From assembly GCF_000968135.1 (NCBI RefSeq), contig NZ_FO538765.1:3796501-3860500 (forward strand): a stretch of DNA of 64,000 nucleotides, read 5' to 3'. Source of the DNA: Magnetospira sp. QH-2 (lineage in GTDB: Bacteria; Pseudomonadota; Alphaproteobacteria; Rhodospirillales; Magnetospiraceae). The first letter of the stretch is position 1. Every line of letters starts with the position of its first letter. The notes beneath the pieces are model-generated. The model had not been told where the DNA came from and searched no databases. It was given only the letters and a program-made list of their open reading frames with translations. This document shows positions 31,138 through 40,061 of the stretch, in pieces. The position numbers and the translations under genes are program-made.

Positions 31138-34100
31138 TTGCATCAGCTTTTCGGGTTTTTGGGCCACGATCATGTAAAAAACAGGGTTTTTCGCCGTTTT
31201 TGGGTCGCGTTCCTGCTCCTCCTGGTGCTGGCGGGCGGGCTTGCCGCCCCCATCCAGGCAGCGGACAGCCCGCGTCTTTCTGTGGCCTACTGCCAAGACT
31301 GCATCCCCTTTCATTTCAAGGACGAAAACGGCAAACCTGCCGGTATGATCATCGACCATTGGCGGAAGTGGTCGGAAAAAACCGGGGTCGGGATTGAGTT
31401 CGTCGCCGCATCTTGGAACGAAACCTTGGAAATGGTCCGCACCGGGGCCGCGCAGGTCCACGCGGGGTTATATTACAACGCGGAACGGGACCGCTATCTG
31501 GACTATGGGTCGGCCCTGCGCGAAACCGAGACCCATGTCTTCTTCAACAAAGACATCCCCTTGGTTTCCGAGGTCACCAAGCTTGCAGCCTATCGGGTTG
31601 GAGTGGTGGCGGGGGATTATGTGGAAGGTTTCCTCAAGCAGGAGATTCCGCAGGGCAGCGTCACCGGATATGCGGATTACGAAGCCCTTGTGGCCGACCT
31701 GGAATCAGGCGCTTTGAAAGTCTTTGCCGCCGATAAACCCACCGCCATTTATCATTTGGCCAATGCCGGACTGAGGGATGATTTCGCCCATCCCATCGAT
31801 CGACCGCTCTACCGCAACGACTGGAAACCTGCTGTGCGGCAAGGAGATGCGGAAACTCTGGCGTTGATTGAAAAGGGCATGGCCGCCATCACCGAGGCGG
31901 AAAAAGAGGATATTGCCCGGCCCTGGCGTGCCGACACGGGCATCGGTCTGACCCCGTCGGAACGGGAATGGCTCGCCGCCCATCCCGTGATTCAGTTGGG
32001 ATCGGACCGCGCCTGGCCGCCATTCGAGTATCTGGATGACCAAGACCGTCATCGCGGTCTCAGCGCAGCCTATGCCCAACGCTTGGAGAAGATCCTCGGC
32101 GTGACCCTCAGTCCGCCAGCCTCACTGACCTGGACGGAAAACATCACCCGGGCCAAGGACGGCCGGATCGATATGCTGACATCGGTGGCGCCGACGCCGG
32201 AACGGGAAGAGTTCCTGATCTTCACCAAGCCGTACATGACCTGGCCCAACGTCATCGCCACCCGCTCGGATATTCAGGATATCGGCAGTGTCGAGGATTT
32301 GGACGGACTTCGGGTTGGGGTGGTGGCAGGCTATGCCATCGAAGAGATCATGAAGCGCGAGCATCCCAGGGTGATAATCGTCTCGCACAAGGACATGCCG
32401 GAAGGCCTGCTCGCCCTGTCCACCGGCAAAACCGATGCCTTTGTGGATTCCTTTGGGACCATCAACCATTATGCCCGACAGATGCAATTGGGCAATATCG
32501 CTGTGGTCGCCCCAACTCCTCACATCATCGAAATCGGCTTTGGTGTCCGGGCGGACTGGCCCGAACTGGCCCGCATCATGGACAAGGCCCTGTCCGCCAT
32601 CACGCCCGAAGAACGGGGACAGATGCTGGAGGCCATCGGTCTGCCGGCACAGATCCCGTTTGCCAAGGCACCCACCCGCGCCAAACAAAGGGCCAGTCGG
32701 GTTTCCGGGACGGAAGCGGTGGTCCTGGTCACGGTCTTTGTCGTCGTCGGCATCCTCCTGGTGACCCTGATCTGGCTCATCCGCGGACAAAAACGCCCGC
32801 TGCTGCGCAGCCTGCGGGGCAAAAGCCTGATGTTCATTGTCGGTGTATTCGTTCTGGTCGGCGGTTCGACCCTGTGGGTCATGGGCTATGTCAGTGATCG
32901 GATATCCGTCCAATTCGGACAGTACATCGCCGAACGCCATGTGCTGTGGCACAAGGAAAAAGTGCTCGGCACCATCAAACGGGAACTGGCACTGTCCAAA
33001 CAGATGGCTGAATCCGAGATTCTCAGCCAGTGGATGCAAGACGAGAACGATCCGGACCTAGCCACCCGGGCCCGCCGCGAATTGCAGAGCTACCATGACA
33101 ATTTCAACAATCATATCTATTTTGCCGGCGTCCGGAAATCGGGCCATTTTTTCTACGCCGACGAAAAGGTTGAACGGGTCGAGTTGGAGGTCGTCGATAC
33201 GCTGTCCAGCCAAGACGAAGATGACGATTGGTTTTTTGCCAGCCTCAAGGACTCGTCACCTTACCACTTCAATGTGGATCACAATTCGGATTTGGGCGTG
33301 ACCAACCTATGGATAAATTATGTCCTCCGCGAAGGCAGGAACGTCCACGGAGTGGTGGGCACGGGCATTCATCTGACCGATTTCATAGACGATTTCATCG
33401 CCTCGGATATTGATGACGTTACGGCGATGATGATTGGCAGCGGCGGCGCGATTCATGCCCACGCGGATGCGACCAAGATTGACCATAACGTTTTGGGCAA
33501 GTCGATGGACGACGATGCCGGGATCTGGGGTCTGCTGGGCTCAGATGAGGAACGCCAGTTGCTCCGCGATCGGATGGACAAGCTGAAATCCGGCGGGAAA
33601 GGGGCGGAAGCCATCTTTTTGCGCGTGGACGGCATCAATGGTCTGGTGGCCCTGTCTTATCTGGAGCCTCTCGATTGGTACAACATGGCGGTATTTGAGC
33701 CCAGTGCCCTGGTCGGACTCAATGAAGCCGGAACTCTGCTGGCGGCTCTTGTTCTCGCCTTCTCGATATCGGTGATTGCTTTCGTCGTCGGCCAGAACAT
33801 CTTGGTCATCCGGCCCTTGAACCAGTTAACCCACGGAGCCCGCCGCCTGTCGGACGGCGACTATCATGTTCAGTTGGCTGTCGAGCAACAGGACGAACTA
33901 GGCGATCTGTCGCGGACTTTCAATACCATGGCCGCGACCATCGACGACTATACCAAAAATCTGGAAACCAAGGTCGATGAACGGACCCGCGAATTGTCCG
34001 AAGCCTACGAGATCATTACCGGCTCCATTGATTATGCCTCCCGCATCCAGCGCTCCGTTTTGCCCGAAACCGACGTCATGGATGACGATTTCCAGGACCA

Positions 34101-34776
34101 TTTCATTATCTGGGAGCCCCGGGATGTGGTCGGCGGCGATCTCTATTGGCATCGCAATACGTTCAGCGGCCCGTTGATCATCGTCGCCGATTGTACCGGG
34201 CACGGTGTTCCGGGGGCTTTCATGGGCATGATCGCGACCGGCGCGCTCAACCATGCCCTGGCGGAAAACCCCGACGCGGACCCGGCAAGACTGTTGCAGC
34301 GGATGAATCAACTGGTCAAGGAATCCCTCGGTCAGGATCGCGATGATGGAGAATCCGATGACGGCCTGGAGCTGGGCATCTGTCATCTAGATCCCGAAGC
34401 CGGCGTGCTCCGCTTTGCCGGTGCCCGTTTTTCACTATTTGTCGGAGACCACGAAGGAATCAGAGAACTGTCCGGCGACAAGGCGGGCATCGGCTACCGC
34501 GCGGTGCCCGTGGACCAGACCTTCAAGGTTCAGACCATCGACAACCCGCAGGATTCAACCTTTTACATGTCCTCGGACGGTCTGATCGATCAGATCGGCG
34601 GCGACAGGCACCGCAGTTTCGGCAAAAAACGATTCCGGTCTCTTCTCGAGACCATCCGCCACCTTCCCCTGTCAGAGCAAAGGCAGCGGATTTTGGATGA
34701 GTTCGAAGCCTATCAAGGCCAGGAAGTTCGCCGCGACGATCTTTGCGTCGTCGGGTTCCGACCGCTGGTGCGATAA
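31138..34776 (+). CDS. Receptor phosphatase: two solute-binding domains, Cache-like domain, HAMP, SpoIIE/PP2C
   Basis: A 1212-residue multidomain membrane protein. A signal peptide or anchor ends near residue 42. Two bacterial SBP_3-type domains follow (about 45-260 and 275-510), then membrane helices near 526-548 and 563-585. A large extracytoplasmic Cache-like domain (about 590-860), a helix near 868-891, HAMP, a short coiled coil, and a SpoIIE/PP2C phosphatase domain (about 1000-1212) with PRDVVGGDLYW, DCTGHGVPGAF and SSDGLIDQIGG complete it. The metal-binding Asp residues are present. The start is TTG 31138 with AGGGGA upstream. The phosphatase domain closely parallels the SiaA-like protein whose operon converges on this gene, so it probably dephosphorylates the same SiaC-like partner in response to a periplasmic ligand (inference). 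Confidence 0.82.
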   Translation: MHQLFGFLGHDHVKNRVFRRFWVAFLLLLVLAGGLAAPIQAADSPRLSVAYCQDCIPFHFKDENGKPAGMIIDHWRKWSEKTGVGIEFVAASWNETLEMVRTGAAQVHAGLYYNAERDRYLDYGSALRETETHVFFNKDIPLVSEVTKLAAYRVGVVAGDYVEGFLKQEIPQGSVTGYADYEALVADLESGALKVFAADKPTAIYHLANAGLRDDFAHPIDRPLYRNDWKPAVRQGDAETLALIEKGMAAITEAEKEDIARPWRADTGIGLTPSEREWLAAHPVIQLGSDRAWPPFEYLDDQDRHRGLSAAYAQRLEKILGVTLSPPASLTWTENITRAKDGRIDMLTSVAPTPEREEFLIFTKPYMTWPNVIATRSDIQDIGSVEDLDGLRVGVVAGYAIEEIMKREHPRVIIVSHKDMPEGLLALSTGKTDAFVDSFGTINHYARQMQLGNIAVVAPTPHIIEIGFGVRADWPELARIMDKALSAITPEERGQMLEAIGLPAQIPFAKAPTRAKQRASRVSGTEAVVLVTVFVVVGILLVTLIWLIRGQKRPLLRSLRGKSLMFIVGVFVLVGGSTLWVMGYVSDRISVQFGQYIAERHVLWHKEKVLGTIKRELALSKQMAESEILSQWMQDENDPDLATRARRELQSYHDNFNNHIYFAGVRKSGHFFYADEKVERVELEVVDTLSSQDEDDDWFFASLKDSSPYHFNVDHNSDLGVTNLWINYVLREGRNVHGVVGTGIHLTDFIDDFIASDIDDVTAMMIGSGGAIHAHADATKIDHNVLGKSMDDDAGIWGLLGSDEERQLLRDRMDKLKSGGKGAEAIFLRVDGINGLVALSYLEPLDWYNMAVFEPSALVGLNEAGTLLAALVLAFSISVIAFVVGQNILVIRPLNQLTHGARRLSDGDYHVQLAVEQQDELGDLSRTFNTMAATIDDYTKNLETKVDERTRELSEAYEIITGSIDYASRIQRSVLPETDVMDDDFQDHFIIWEPRDVVGGDLYWHRNTFSGPLIIVADCTGHGVPGAFMGMIATGALNHALAENPDADPARLLQRMNQLVKESLGQDRDDGESDDGLELGICHLDPEAGVLRFAGARFSLFVGDHEGIRELSGDKAGIGYRAVPVDQTFKVQTIDNPQDSTFYMSSDGLIDQIGGDRHRSFGKKRFRSLLETIRHLPLSEQRQRILDEFEAYQGQEVRRDDLCVVGFRPLVR

Positions 34777-34785
34777 GAGGCGGAT

Positions 34786-35175
34786 TCAGTCTTCTTCGAT
34801 GACCTGTGTGACAAAACTGGCATGGTCCAGATCGTCGCCGAAATCCGCGCCCATTTCCTGCATGTCTTCGTCATCGGCCTGGTGGAGCCATATGATGGAA
34901 ACGGTATTTCCCGCGTCGGCACAATTGTCCAGCCGATCAAACAGGCTATAGAGAACCTGTGCCGTACTGCTGTGAAAGTAGTTGAAGGCAAACCGAAACT
35001 CGATGGTCGCGCCACTCAGGCCCCGCAGGTGCTGGTTCAACGGGTCAATGACCGGATCATAGAAGGTTTTGACATTTTCAGGATAGGAATAGCCACCGAT
35101 GAAAAAGCGGTTGGCGTCAAAATCAAAATCGATTTCCGGGTGGCTGCTCGTACCGGCAAGCTTGATCGGTTCCAT
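34786..35175 (-). CDS. siaC: SiaC-like regulatory phosphoprotein (DUF1987)
   Basis: A 129-residue protein of the SiaC family. In Pseudomonas aeruginosa SiaC is phosphorylated by SiaB and dephosphorylated by SiaA, and the unphosphorylated form activates the diguanylate cyclase SiaD. The conserved block is FNYFHSSTAQVLYSLFDRL; the Ser/Thr group at residues 69-71 is the expected phosphorylation region. The acidic C-terminus ends VTQVIEED. GGAGAG precedes ATG 35175. It is the last gene of the minus-strand siaA-siaB-siaC-like run. No SiaD-like GGDEF gene lies in the window, so the downstream target is unknown. Confidence 0.83.
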   Translation of the reverse strand: MEPIKLAGTSSHPEIDFDFDANRFFIGGYSYPENVKTFYDPVIDPLNQHLRGLSGATIEFRFAFNYFHSSTAQVLYSLFDRLDNCADAGNTVSIIWLHQADDEDMQEMGADFGDDLDHASFVTQVIEED

Positions 35176-35195
35176 TAAATCACTCTCCGAAGTCG

Positions 35196-35747
35196 CTAAA
35201 GTCTGGCCTTAAGAGCAAAGAATACTCCCACGCCGTTCAAATCCTGAAATTCATACTCGAATCCCTTGGTCGCGCGCATGGCGATTTCGATGAATCCCAC
35301 ACCGGCGCCCTTGCTGTCGGGCGGCGGTCCGTCGCGCAGGGTCTGCTTGTACAGGGCTTTCAGGCCGTCTTTGTCGAGACCCTGAACATGCTCGAGGTTA
35401 CTGGCCAGGCGTTCGGCATCTTCGACCCGGACGATGTTGCCACAGATCACGAAATAGGCATCGTCCTCGCGACCCACCGCCATGACACCGTAGCGCATAT
35501 CCGAGTCCTGCTCATCTTCGGCCATTTCAGTCTCGGCGGAATAGCGAATGATGTTCTGGCTCATTTCCACGACAATGGAGAAGACGCCGCGCGCCGTGGT
35601 GACATGCGCTTTTTCTATCTCAAGCTTTTTCTTGAGCGCATGGGCGATCCCGGTGAGAACCTCCTCGGTCATAAATCCGGCGAAGGAAAAGGACACACCG
35701 TCGCGGCGCATATGGTCCCGAAGCGACGTAATTTGATTAATCAGCAT
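35196..35747 (-). CDS. siaB: SiaB-like protein kinase (GHKL fold)
   Basis: A 183-residue protein matching SiaB kinases (DUF6272). The helix with the N-box reads IVVEMSQNIIRYS (Glu61, Asn65), and the glycine-rich ATP-lid region reads DSKGAGVGFIEIA near 148-160, as in anti-sigma-type GHKL kinases. It probably phosphorylates the SiaC-like protein encoded 20 bases downstream. GGAGAT lies before ATG 35747. The spacing to siaA is 18 bases, so the three genes form one operon. Confidence 0.83.
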   Translation of the reverse strand: MLINQITSLRDHMRRDGVSFSFAGFMTEEVLTGIAHALKKKLEIEKAHVTTARGVFSIVVEMSQNIIRYSAETEMAEDEQDSDMRYGVMAVGREDDAYFVICGNIVRVEDAERLASNLEHVQGLDKDGLKALYKQTLRDGPPPDSKGAGVGFIEIAMRATKGFEYEFQDLNGVGVFFALKARL

Positions 35748-35765
35748 GAATTAGATCTCCAAACG

Positions 35766-37244
35766 TCAAAAACTAAAGCCGATAAGGGCAAGGTCATCAA
35801 GCTGATTCTCCGACCCACGGTGCGCGTGGAAGGTTTGCATCAGCTTTTTCCTCTGTTCGCCAAACTCCATCTGAGAAACCGAGGACAGGGTCTCCTTGAA
35901 ACGGCGCTTGCCGAAACACCGTTTTTCTTCACCGCCAACCTGATCGATAAATCCGTCCGTGGTGAGATAGTAGGTCCGGGCCGGGTCCAAGGGAACCGAA
36001 TGGGCCGAATAGGTCTGATCCATGCGCAGGCGGCCATAGCCGATCCCCTTACGGTCACCCTTGATTTCCTCGGACCGGGAGCCGTCGGAGGTAAAAACCG
36101 AGAACCGCGCGCCGCAGAATTGGAATTTCGAACGATCATTGGGGAAATAGCAGATACCGATCTCCATGCCATCACTGCCCTGCCCGTCGGCCACCTGCTG
36201 CGCATCCTTGAGAATCTGGTGCATGCGCTGGGTCAGCTTGCCCACGTCGCCAGGCCGAATTTCCGTTTGCGCCCGATCAAGAGCCCCGGTAGCCAGCATG
36301 GTCATCAACGCCCCAGGCACCCCATGGCCGGTGCAGTCTCCGAGGGCCAACAGCATGCCTTCGCCCCAGGGGCGTAGCCAATACATATCGCCGCCCACCA
36401 CGTCCCGGGGCTTCCAGATGATGAAATGGCGGTCGAAGAAGGCATCGAAATCGGTGTGATGGGGCAGAACCGAGCGCTGAATGACGCTGGCATATTCGAT
36501 TGACGCGCGGATTTTTGCCGTGCGTTCCTCGACCAGTTCCTCCAGGTGCGCCTGATAGCTCTTAATTTGCTGGTCCGCATCTTCCTGAGCGTCCTGAAGA
36601 GAATTATAGGCTTTGACCACCACGCCCAACTCGTCCGCGCTTTCCCACTGGACCCGGGGCCGGGATTGGTCGGCCTTGTCTTGTTCAATGGCCTGTTTGA
36701 GAAGATCCAAGGGCCGCCCGATGAACAAGCGTGTGGCGATGAGGGTAGAAAGCACCAGGGCGACGAACAGGCTCAACAGCACAAACCCATTGAATTTCAA
36801 ATAGTCGTTCAGCGCATCATTGATCTGATCTCCGGTAACCGTAACCTCCAGGGTTCCCACCGGCTGATCATTGCCTTGTTCACTGAACAGGATCTTGGCG
36901 GACTGCCGGAACTCCGGACGCGCGGGAGCCTCCTCCGTGACGCCCATGGCGGCAAAGATTTCGCCGCTCTCGTCGCGCACGGTCACGCCAATGACATAGG
37001 GCAGATCCATGATCTGGCTGACCAGGGTCTGGGTTTCATCCGTATCGAATTCCCAGACCGCCGAGGCCAGACCGGTGCTTTGCACGGTCACCAGGTTATC
37101 CAGACGATCCAGCAGTTCGTCTTTTTGTTCGCCATAGAAGCTCCAGGTCTGAAAGCCAAACACCGTCAGCTCGGCAACCAGCACCAAGGGGATGAAAACC
37201 CCCAGGATTTTCATGGCGAGTTTTCCGGTTAGGGGTGCTTTCAT
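35766..37244 (-). CDS. siaA: SiaA-like membrane PP2C phosphatase
   Basis: A 492-residue sensor phosphatase. Membrane helices near 12-34 and 152-175 bracket an extracytoplasmic sensor of about 115 residues. HAMP (176-230) and a coiled coil lead to a SpoIIE/PP2C domain (about 255-492) with PRDVVGGDMYW, GDCTGHGVPGA (Asp303) and TTDGFIDQVGGE, and a final LDDLALIGF. Known SiaA proteins dephosphorylate SiaC. It begins the operon; a promoter with TTGATA and CACAAT boxes 17 bases apart lies upstream. The periplasmic domain is unlike the two solute-binding domains of the convergent receptor phosphatase, so two inputs may reach one SiaC (inference). Confidence 0.85.
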   Translation of the reverse strand: MKAPLTGKLAMKILGVFIPLVLVAELTVFGFQTWSFYGEQKDELLDRLDNLVTVQSTGLASAVWEFDTDETQTLVSQIMDLPYVIGVTVRDESGEIFAAMGVTEEAPARPEFRQSAKILFSEQGNDQPVGTLEVTVTGDQINDALNDYLKFNGFVLLSLFVALVLSTLIATRLFIGRPLDLLKQAIEQDKADQSRPRVQWESADELGVVVKAYNSLQDAQEDADQQIKSYQAHLEELVEERTAKIRASIEYASVIQRSVLPHHTDFDAFFDRHFIIWKPRDVVGGDMYWLRPWGEGMLLALGDCTGHGVPGALMTMLATGALDRAQTEIRPGDVGKLTQRMHQILKDAQQVADGQGSDGMEIGICYFPNDRSKFQFCGARFSVFTSDGSRSEEIKGDRKGIGYGRLRMDQTYSAHSVPLDPARTYYLTTDGFIDQVGGEEKRCFGKRRFKETLSSVSQMEFGEQRKKLMQTFHAHRGSENQLDDLALIGFSF

Positions 37245-37282
37245 CAGGGAACTCTGCGAATTTCAGAATAGGAACGCCCTTG

Positions 37283-37311
37283 ATTGTGGTGGTCCAGCAC
37301 GCGAATATCAA
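37283..37311 (-). promoter_or_regulatory. Predicted promoter of the siaA-like operon
   Basis: On the minus strand TTGATA (complement at 37306-37311) and CACAAT (complement at 37283-37288) are 17 bases apart, about 40 bases before the siaA ATG. The -10 box is imperfect. Confidence 0.45.
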
Positions 37312-37327
37312 ACGGTTTTTCCTCGTA

Positions 37328-37341
37328 TCCCGATATCGGGA
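37328..37341. promoter_or_regulatory. Perfect 14-base palindrome, candidate operator
   Basis: TCCCGATATCGGGA is perfectly symmetric. Its centre is 23.5 bases from the inner edge of both predicted -35 boxes (37311 and 37358), so it sits exactly midway between the divergent siaA and solute-binding-protein promoters. Such a site could serve a dimeric regulator acting on both. No regulator gene is adjacent. Confidence 0.55.
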
Positions 37342-37357
37342 AAATACAGATCTTGCT

Positions 37358-37386
37358 TTGGTCCTCCAAAGAAAAGTGGATATGAT
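37358..37386 (+). promoter_or_regulatory. Predicted promoter of the solute-binding-protein genes
   Basis: TTGGTC at 37358-37363 and TATGAT at 37381-37386 are separated by exactly 17 bases, about 67 bases upstream of the ATG at 37454. The -10 differs from consensus at one position and the -35 at two. Confidence 0.6.
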
Positions 37387-37453
37387 CATTGCCTATTCTG
37401 GGCGCCGCTTCGCGGGGTCCGCGATCAGGTCATGTTAAGGGATCGGAAACGGC

Positions 37454-38185
37454 ATGCTGCGCTTGATGATCGGATTGCTTTTGCTTGGGGGATTGCTTTG
37501 GGGACAGGGGACCCGGGCGGAAGATGGCGGATTGACCTTGGTCTCGGCCACCATGCCCCATGGGCTCTTGGAGGAAATCGACGGCAAGGTTACCGGCGCC
37601 TATGCCGCCTTTTTCCATGAAGCCTCCCGGCGTTCGGGTATCCCCATCAAGATTAAGCTGTTCCCTTGGGCCCGGGCGCTGAAGAACACGGAAAAGTCCA
37701 AGGAATTGCTGATCTTTCCGTTCACTCGCAATGCCGACCGGGAAGAGCGATTTTCGTGGATCGCCCCCTTGCTGGAAAACCCAGTATGCTTCGCGACGCT
37801 CGGGGCCAAGATCGATAGCCTGGATGACGCGCGCAACCTGAAACGGGCCATCGTCTGGCGCGGGAGTTCGCCGCAGACTTTTCTCGAAGCGCAGGGGTTC
37901 AAGAACCTGATTGAAACGGACAATCTGGCCCATCTCACCCGGATCCTTAAACGTTCACCCAATTCGGGTTGGGCCTTCAATTGTAATGAAGCCCAGACCT
38001 TCATCGACGGGGAGAAGAAGACTCTATCCCTGGTGGTCGGTGCACCGGTCTGGACGGAAGTCTCCTGGCTGGCGGGGGGCCGCTCTTTCGCCTCGACACC
38101 GGCTGTGGTGGCGTTCACCCAGGCCATGGATGCCTTGCGCGAGGAGAAATACCTGGAAAAGAGGCTTGCCGAGGTGGGTCAATGA
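37454..38185 (+). CDS. Periplasmic solute-binding protein (SBP_3-like)
   Basis: A 243-residue exported protein with a signal peptide of about 22 residues (LLLLGGLLWG core). The mature part resembles amino-acid-type solute-binding proteins: the first strand ending LVSATMPHGLLEE, a helix with AAFFHEASRRSG, and FPFTRNADREERFSWIAPL. No permease or ATPase gene is near. It heads a two-gene run with the next solute-binding-protein gene 25 bases away, so a sensing role with the neighbouring phosphatases is possible (inference). GGAAAC precedes the ATG. Confidence 0.78.
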   Translation: MLRLMIGLLLLGGLLWGQGTRAEDGGLTLVSATMPHGLLEEIDGKVTGAYAAFFHEASRRSGIPIKIKLFPWARALKNTEKSKELLIFPFTRNADREERFSWIAPLLENPVCFATLGAKIDSLDDARNLKRAIVWRGSSPQTFLEAQGFKNLIETDNLAHLTRILKRSPNSGWAFNCNEAQTFIDGEKKTLSLVVGAPVWTEVSWLAGGRSFASTPAVVAFTQAMDALREEKYLEKRLAEVGQ

Positions 38186-38210
38186 GAAACGCGCGGATCG
38201 GAGGGTAGCC

Positions 38211-39032
38211 ATGGTCTCCATTGTGCATCGCCCGTTCTTCATCATCGCTGTCCTTTCCTTGCTCATGGGATTTCCCGGGATCGCCCTGGCTCAAGACAAG
38301 GAAGTGGCCAAGGTCTGTTACCTCAACTGGGGGAAGCAAGGAGGTAAACACCTTCCGCAACAAGGCTTTATTCCCGATTTGCTCGCCACCGTGTTGCGCA
38401 AGGCCGGGTATGAGCCGATCATCGACATCATTCCCTGGGAACGCTGCCTGGAAATGGTCAAGCGCAAGACCTACGACTTCGTCGGCAGCTATTGGATCGG
38501 CGGAGAGATGGATCCATGGTACGACTATTTCCTGCCGACCACCGTGGATCGCATCAATTTCATTGGCACCAAGGGCGCCAATCTGAAATCAGGTCGGCTT
38601 GAAGATCTCTATGGCAAGCGTATCGGCTTTCTCAAAGGCGCCGGGGGACTGAAAAGTTTCCGCGATCAGATCGATCACTTCGAAGCCTTTGAAGTCAGCA
38701 ACGACATCGCCATGATCAGGATGCTGAAAAACGGGCGGATCGACGCCATTCTAAGCAATAGCCCACATATCATCGGATTGGCCGAGACAGACTATCCGGA
38801 ACTGGTCGATCAATTGGTCGTCCTGCAACCACCCGTCCAGACCAATATCGCCTCCCCGGCCATCGCCGTGGATAACCCCCGGCGGGTCGAGATGAAAAAG
38901 CGCTATAACAAAGCTTATCAGGCGCTGGTCGCCGAGGGAATCTATCAGCGACTGATGGAAAAGCACCAAATACGAGTCGAGCACACCATGACCGCCGATG
39001 ATCTGAAGGTTTTCGAAGCCGCGCAGCGTTGA
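38211..39032 (+). CDS. Periplasmic solute-binding protein, paralogue A
   Basis: A 273-residue exported protein with a signal peptide of about 27 residues. The mature protein carries CYLNWGKQGGKHLP, GYEPIIDIIPWERCLEM and DYFLPTTVDRINFIG, blocks shared with the convergent protein encoded at 39132-39935, so the two are paralogues. GGAGGG before ATG 38211 fixes the start; longer frames run into the preceding gene. The last segment (EGIYQRLMEKH) is a family hallmark. No transporter partner is near. Confidence 0.8.
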   Translation: MVSIVHRPFFIIAVLSLLMGFPGIALAQDKEVAKVCYLNWGKQGGKHLPQQGFIPDLLATVLRKAGYEPIIDIIPWERCLEMVKRKTYDFVGSYWIGGEMDPWYDYFLPTTVDRINFIGTKGANLKSGRLEDLYGKRIGFLKGAGGLKSFRDQIDHFEAFEVSNDIAMIRMLKNGRIDAILSNSPHIIGLAETDYPELVDQLVVLQPPVQTNIASPAIAVDNPRRVEMKKRYNKAYQALVAEGIYQRLMEKHQIRVEHTMTADDLKVFEAAQR

Positions 39033-39131
39033 ACGCTCCTTGGCGTTGGGATGGACCATGCCTTGAAGCCTGTCGGGTCCAATCGGACCCGTTGGACTGG
39101 CGCGACCCCACGGGAATCGATCATGGGGATC

Positions 39132-39935
39132 TCAGAGCTGATCCTCCGCCGGGTATTTGATCAAAAGACCGTGCTTTTTCATCATCTTTTCAAAAAAATC
39201 CGTCTTCCGTAGCGCCCCAAAGGCCTGGCTGAATCTCTCCATGATTTCCGCCTTCTTGGGGTGTTTTTTGGAAATCAGCGGCGAGGCGAGATTGAGTTGC
39301 AGCGGCGGTTCGAGAACCTTCATTTCCTTGCTTAGGCCGGGCTTGACCCCGTCCGCGGCGGCCAACAGCGCCAAGGGATCGCTCAGAATGATGTCCACCC
39401 GTTTGTTGGCCAGAATGCGGAGCATGGCGTCTTCGTAGTTGACCTTGGCCACATAGGAGAAAAGATCTTGGTTCTCGTAGAATTTCTCAAGGCCACCGGA
39501 AGTCGCCAAGTACCCCACGCGTTTGCCTTTAAGGGATTGGTTTTCAGCATCCTCAATGCCCGAGGAATTGAGCGTTACATAATTGATCCGGTCGATATGA
39601 TGCATTCTCAAATAGTCGAAATCCGGATCAAAGGTCGGCCCGCGCCAGGCATCGGCCACCAGATCGAATTTCGTCGCCTTGGTCTGTTGGATGCAGCGGT
39701 TCCAAGGCAGGATGGAGACCTCCACCTGATAGCCCGCATGTTCGAGAATTTTAGTAACGGAATCCGGGATATATCCCAGATCAGGCAAAGCCTTGCCCCC
39801 CATGCTGCCCCATTCCAGGTAGCAGATCTTCAAGGTCTCTGACAAAGCAGCGCCCGAGGCACTGAAATAGGTCATACCTGCGATCAAAACGGAACCGGCG
39901 ATCGTTTTACATTTCGCCTTATTGAAGATTTTCAT
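39132..39935 (-). CDS. Periplasmic solute-binding protein, paralogue B
   Basis: A 267-residue exported protein with a signal peptide of about 32 residues. CYLEWGSMGGKALPDLGYIPD, then SILPWNRCIQQ and MHHIDRINYV, align block for block with the protein encoded at 38211-39032. ATG 39935 has GGGGGAT upstream and gives a proper signal peptide; an earlier start at 40034 does not. The gene is convergent with its paralogue, separated by 99 bases, as expected of an inverted duplication or insertion. The ligand cannot be read from the sequence. Confidence 0.8.
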   Translation of the reverse strand: MKIFNKAKCKTIAGSVLIAGMTYFSASGAALSETLKICYLEWGSMGGKALPDLGYIPDSVTKILEHAGYQVEVSILPWNRCIQQTKATKFDLVADAWRGPTFDPDFDYLRMHHIDRINYVTLNSSGIEDAENQSLKGKRVGYLATSGGLEKFYENQDLFSYVAKVNYEDAMLRILANKRVDIILSDPLALLAAADGVKPGLSKEMKVLEPPLQLNLASPLISKKHPKKAEIMERFSQAFGALRKTDFFEKMMKKHGLLIKYPAEDQL

Positions 39936-40061
39936 TGCGATCCCCCATGGTTCAGGCCGGTCGTGTCCCGTGCCATCCAATTCGATGCCGATCATAGCGG
40001 AACGGTTTTTGTCGAGAAACCAAGAAACGCACAAGCGATCTCAACAGGGGTCGACCATGTG

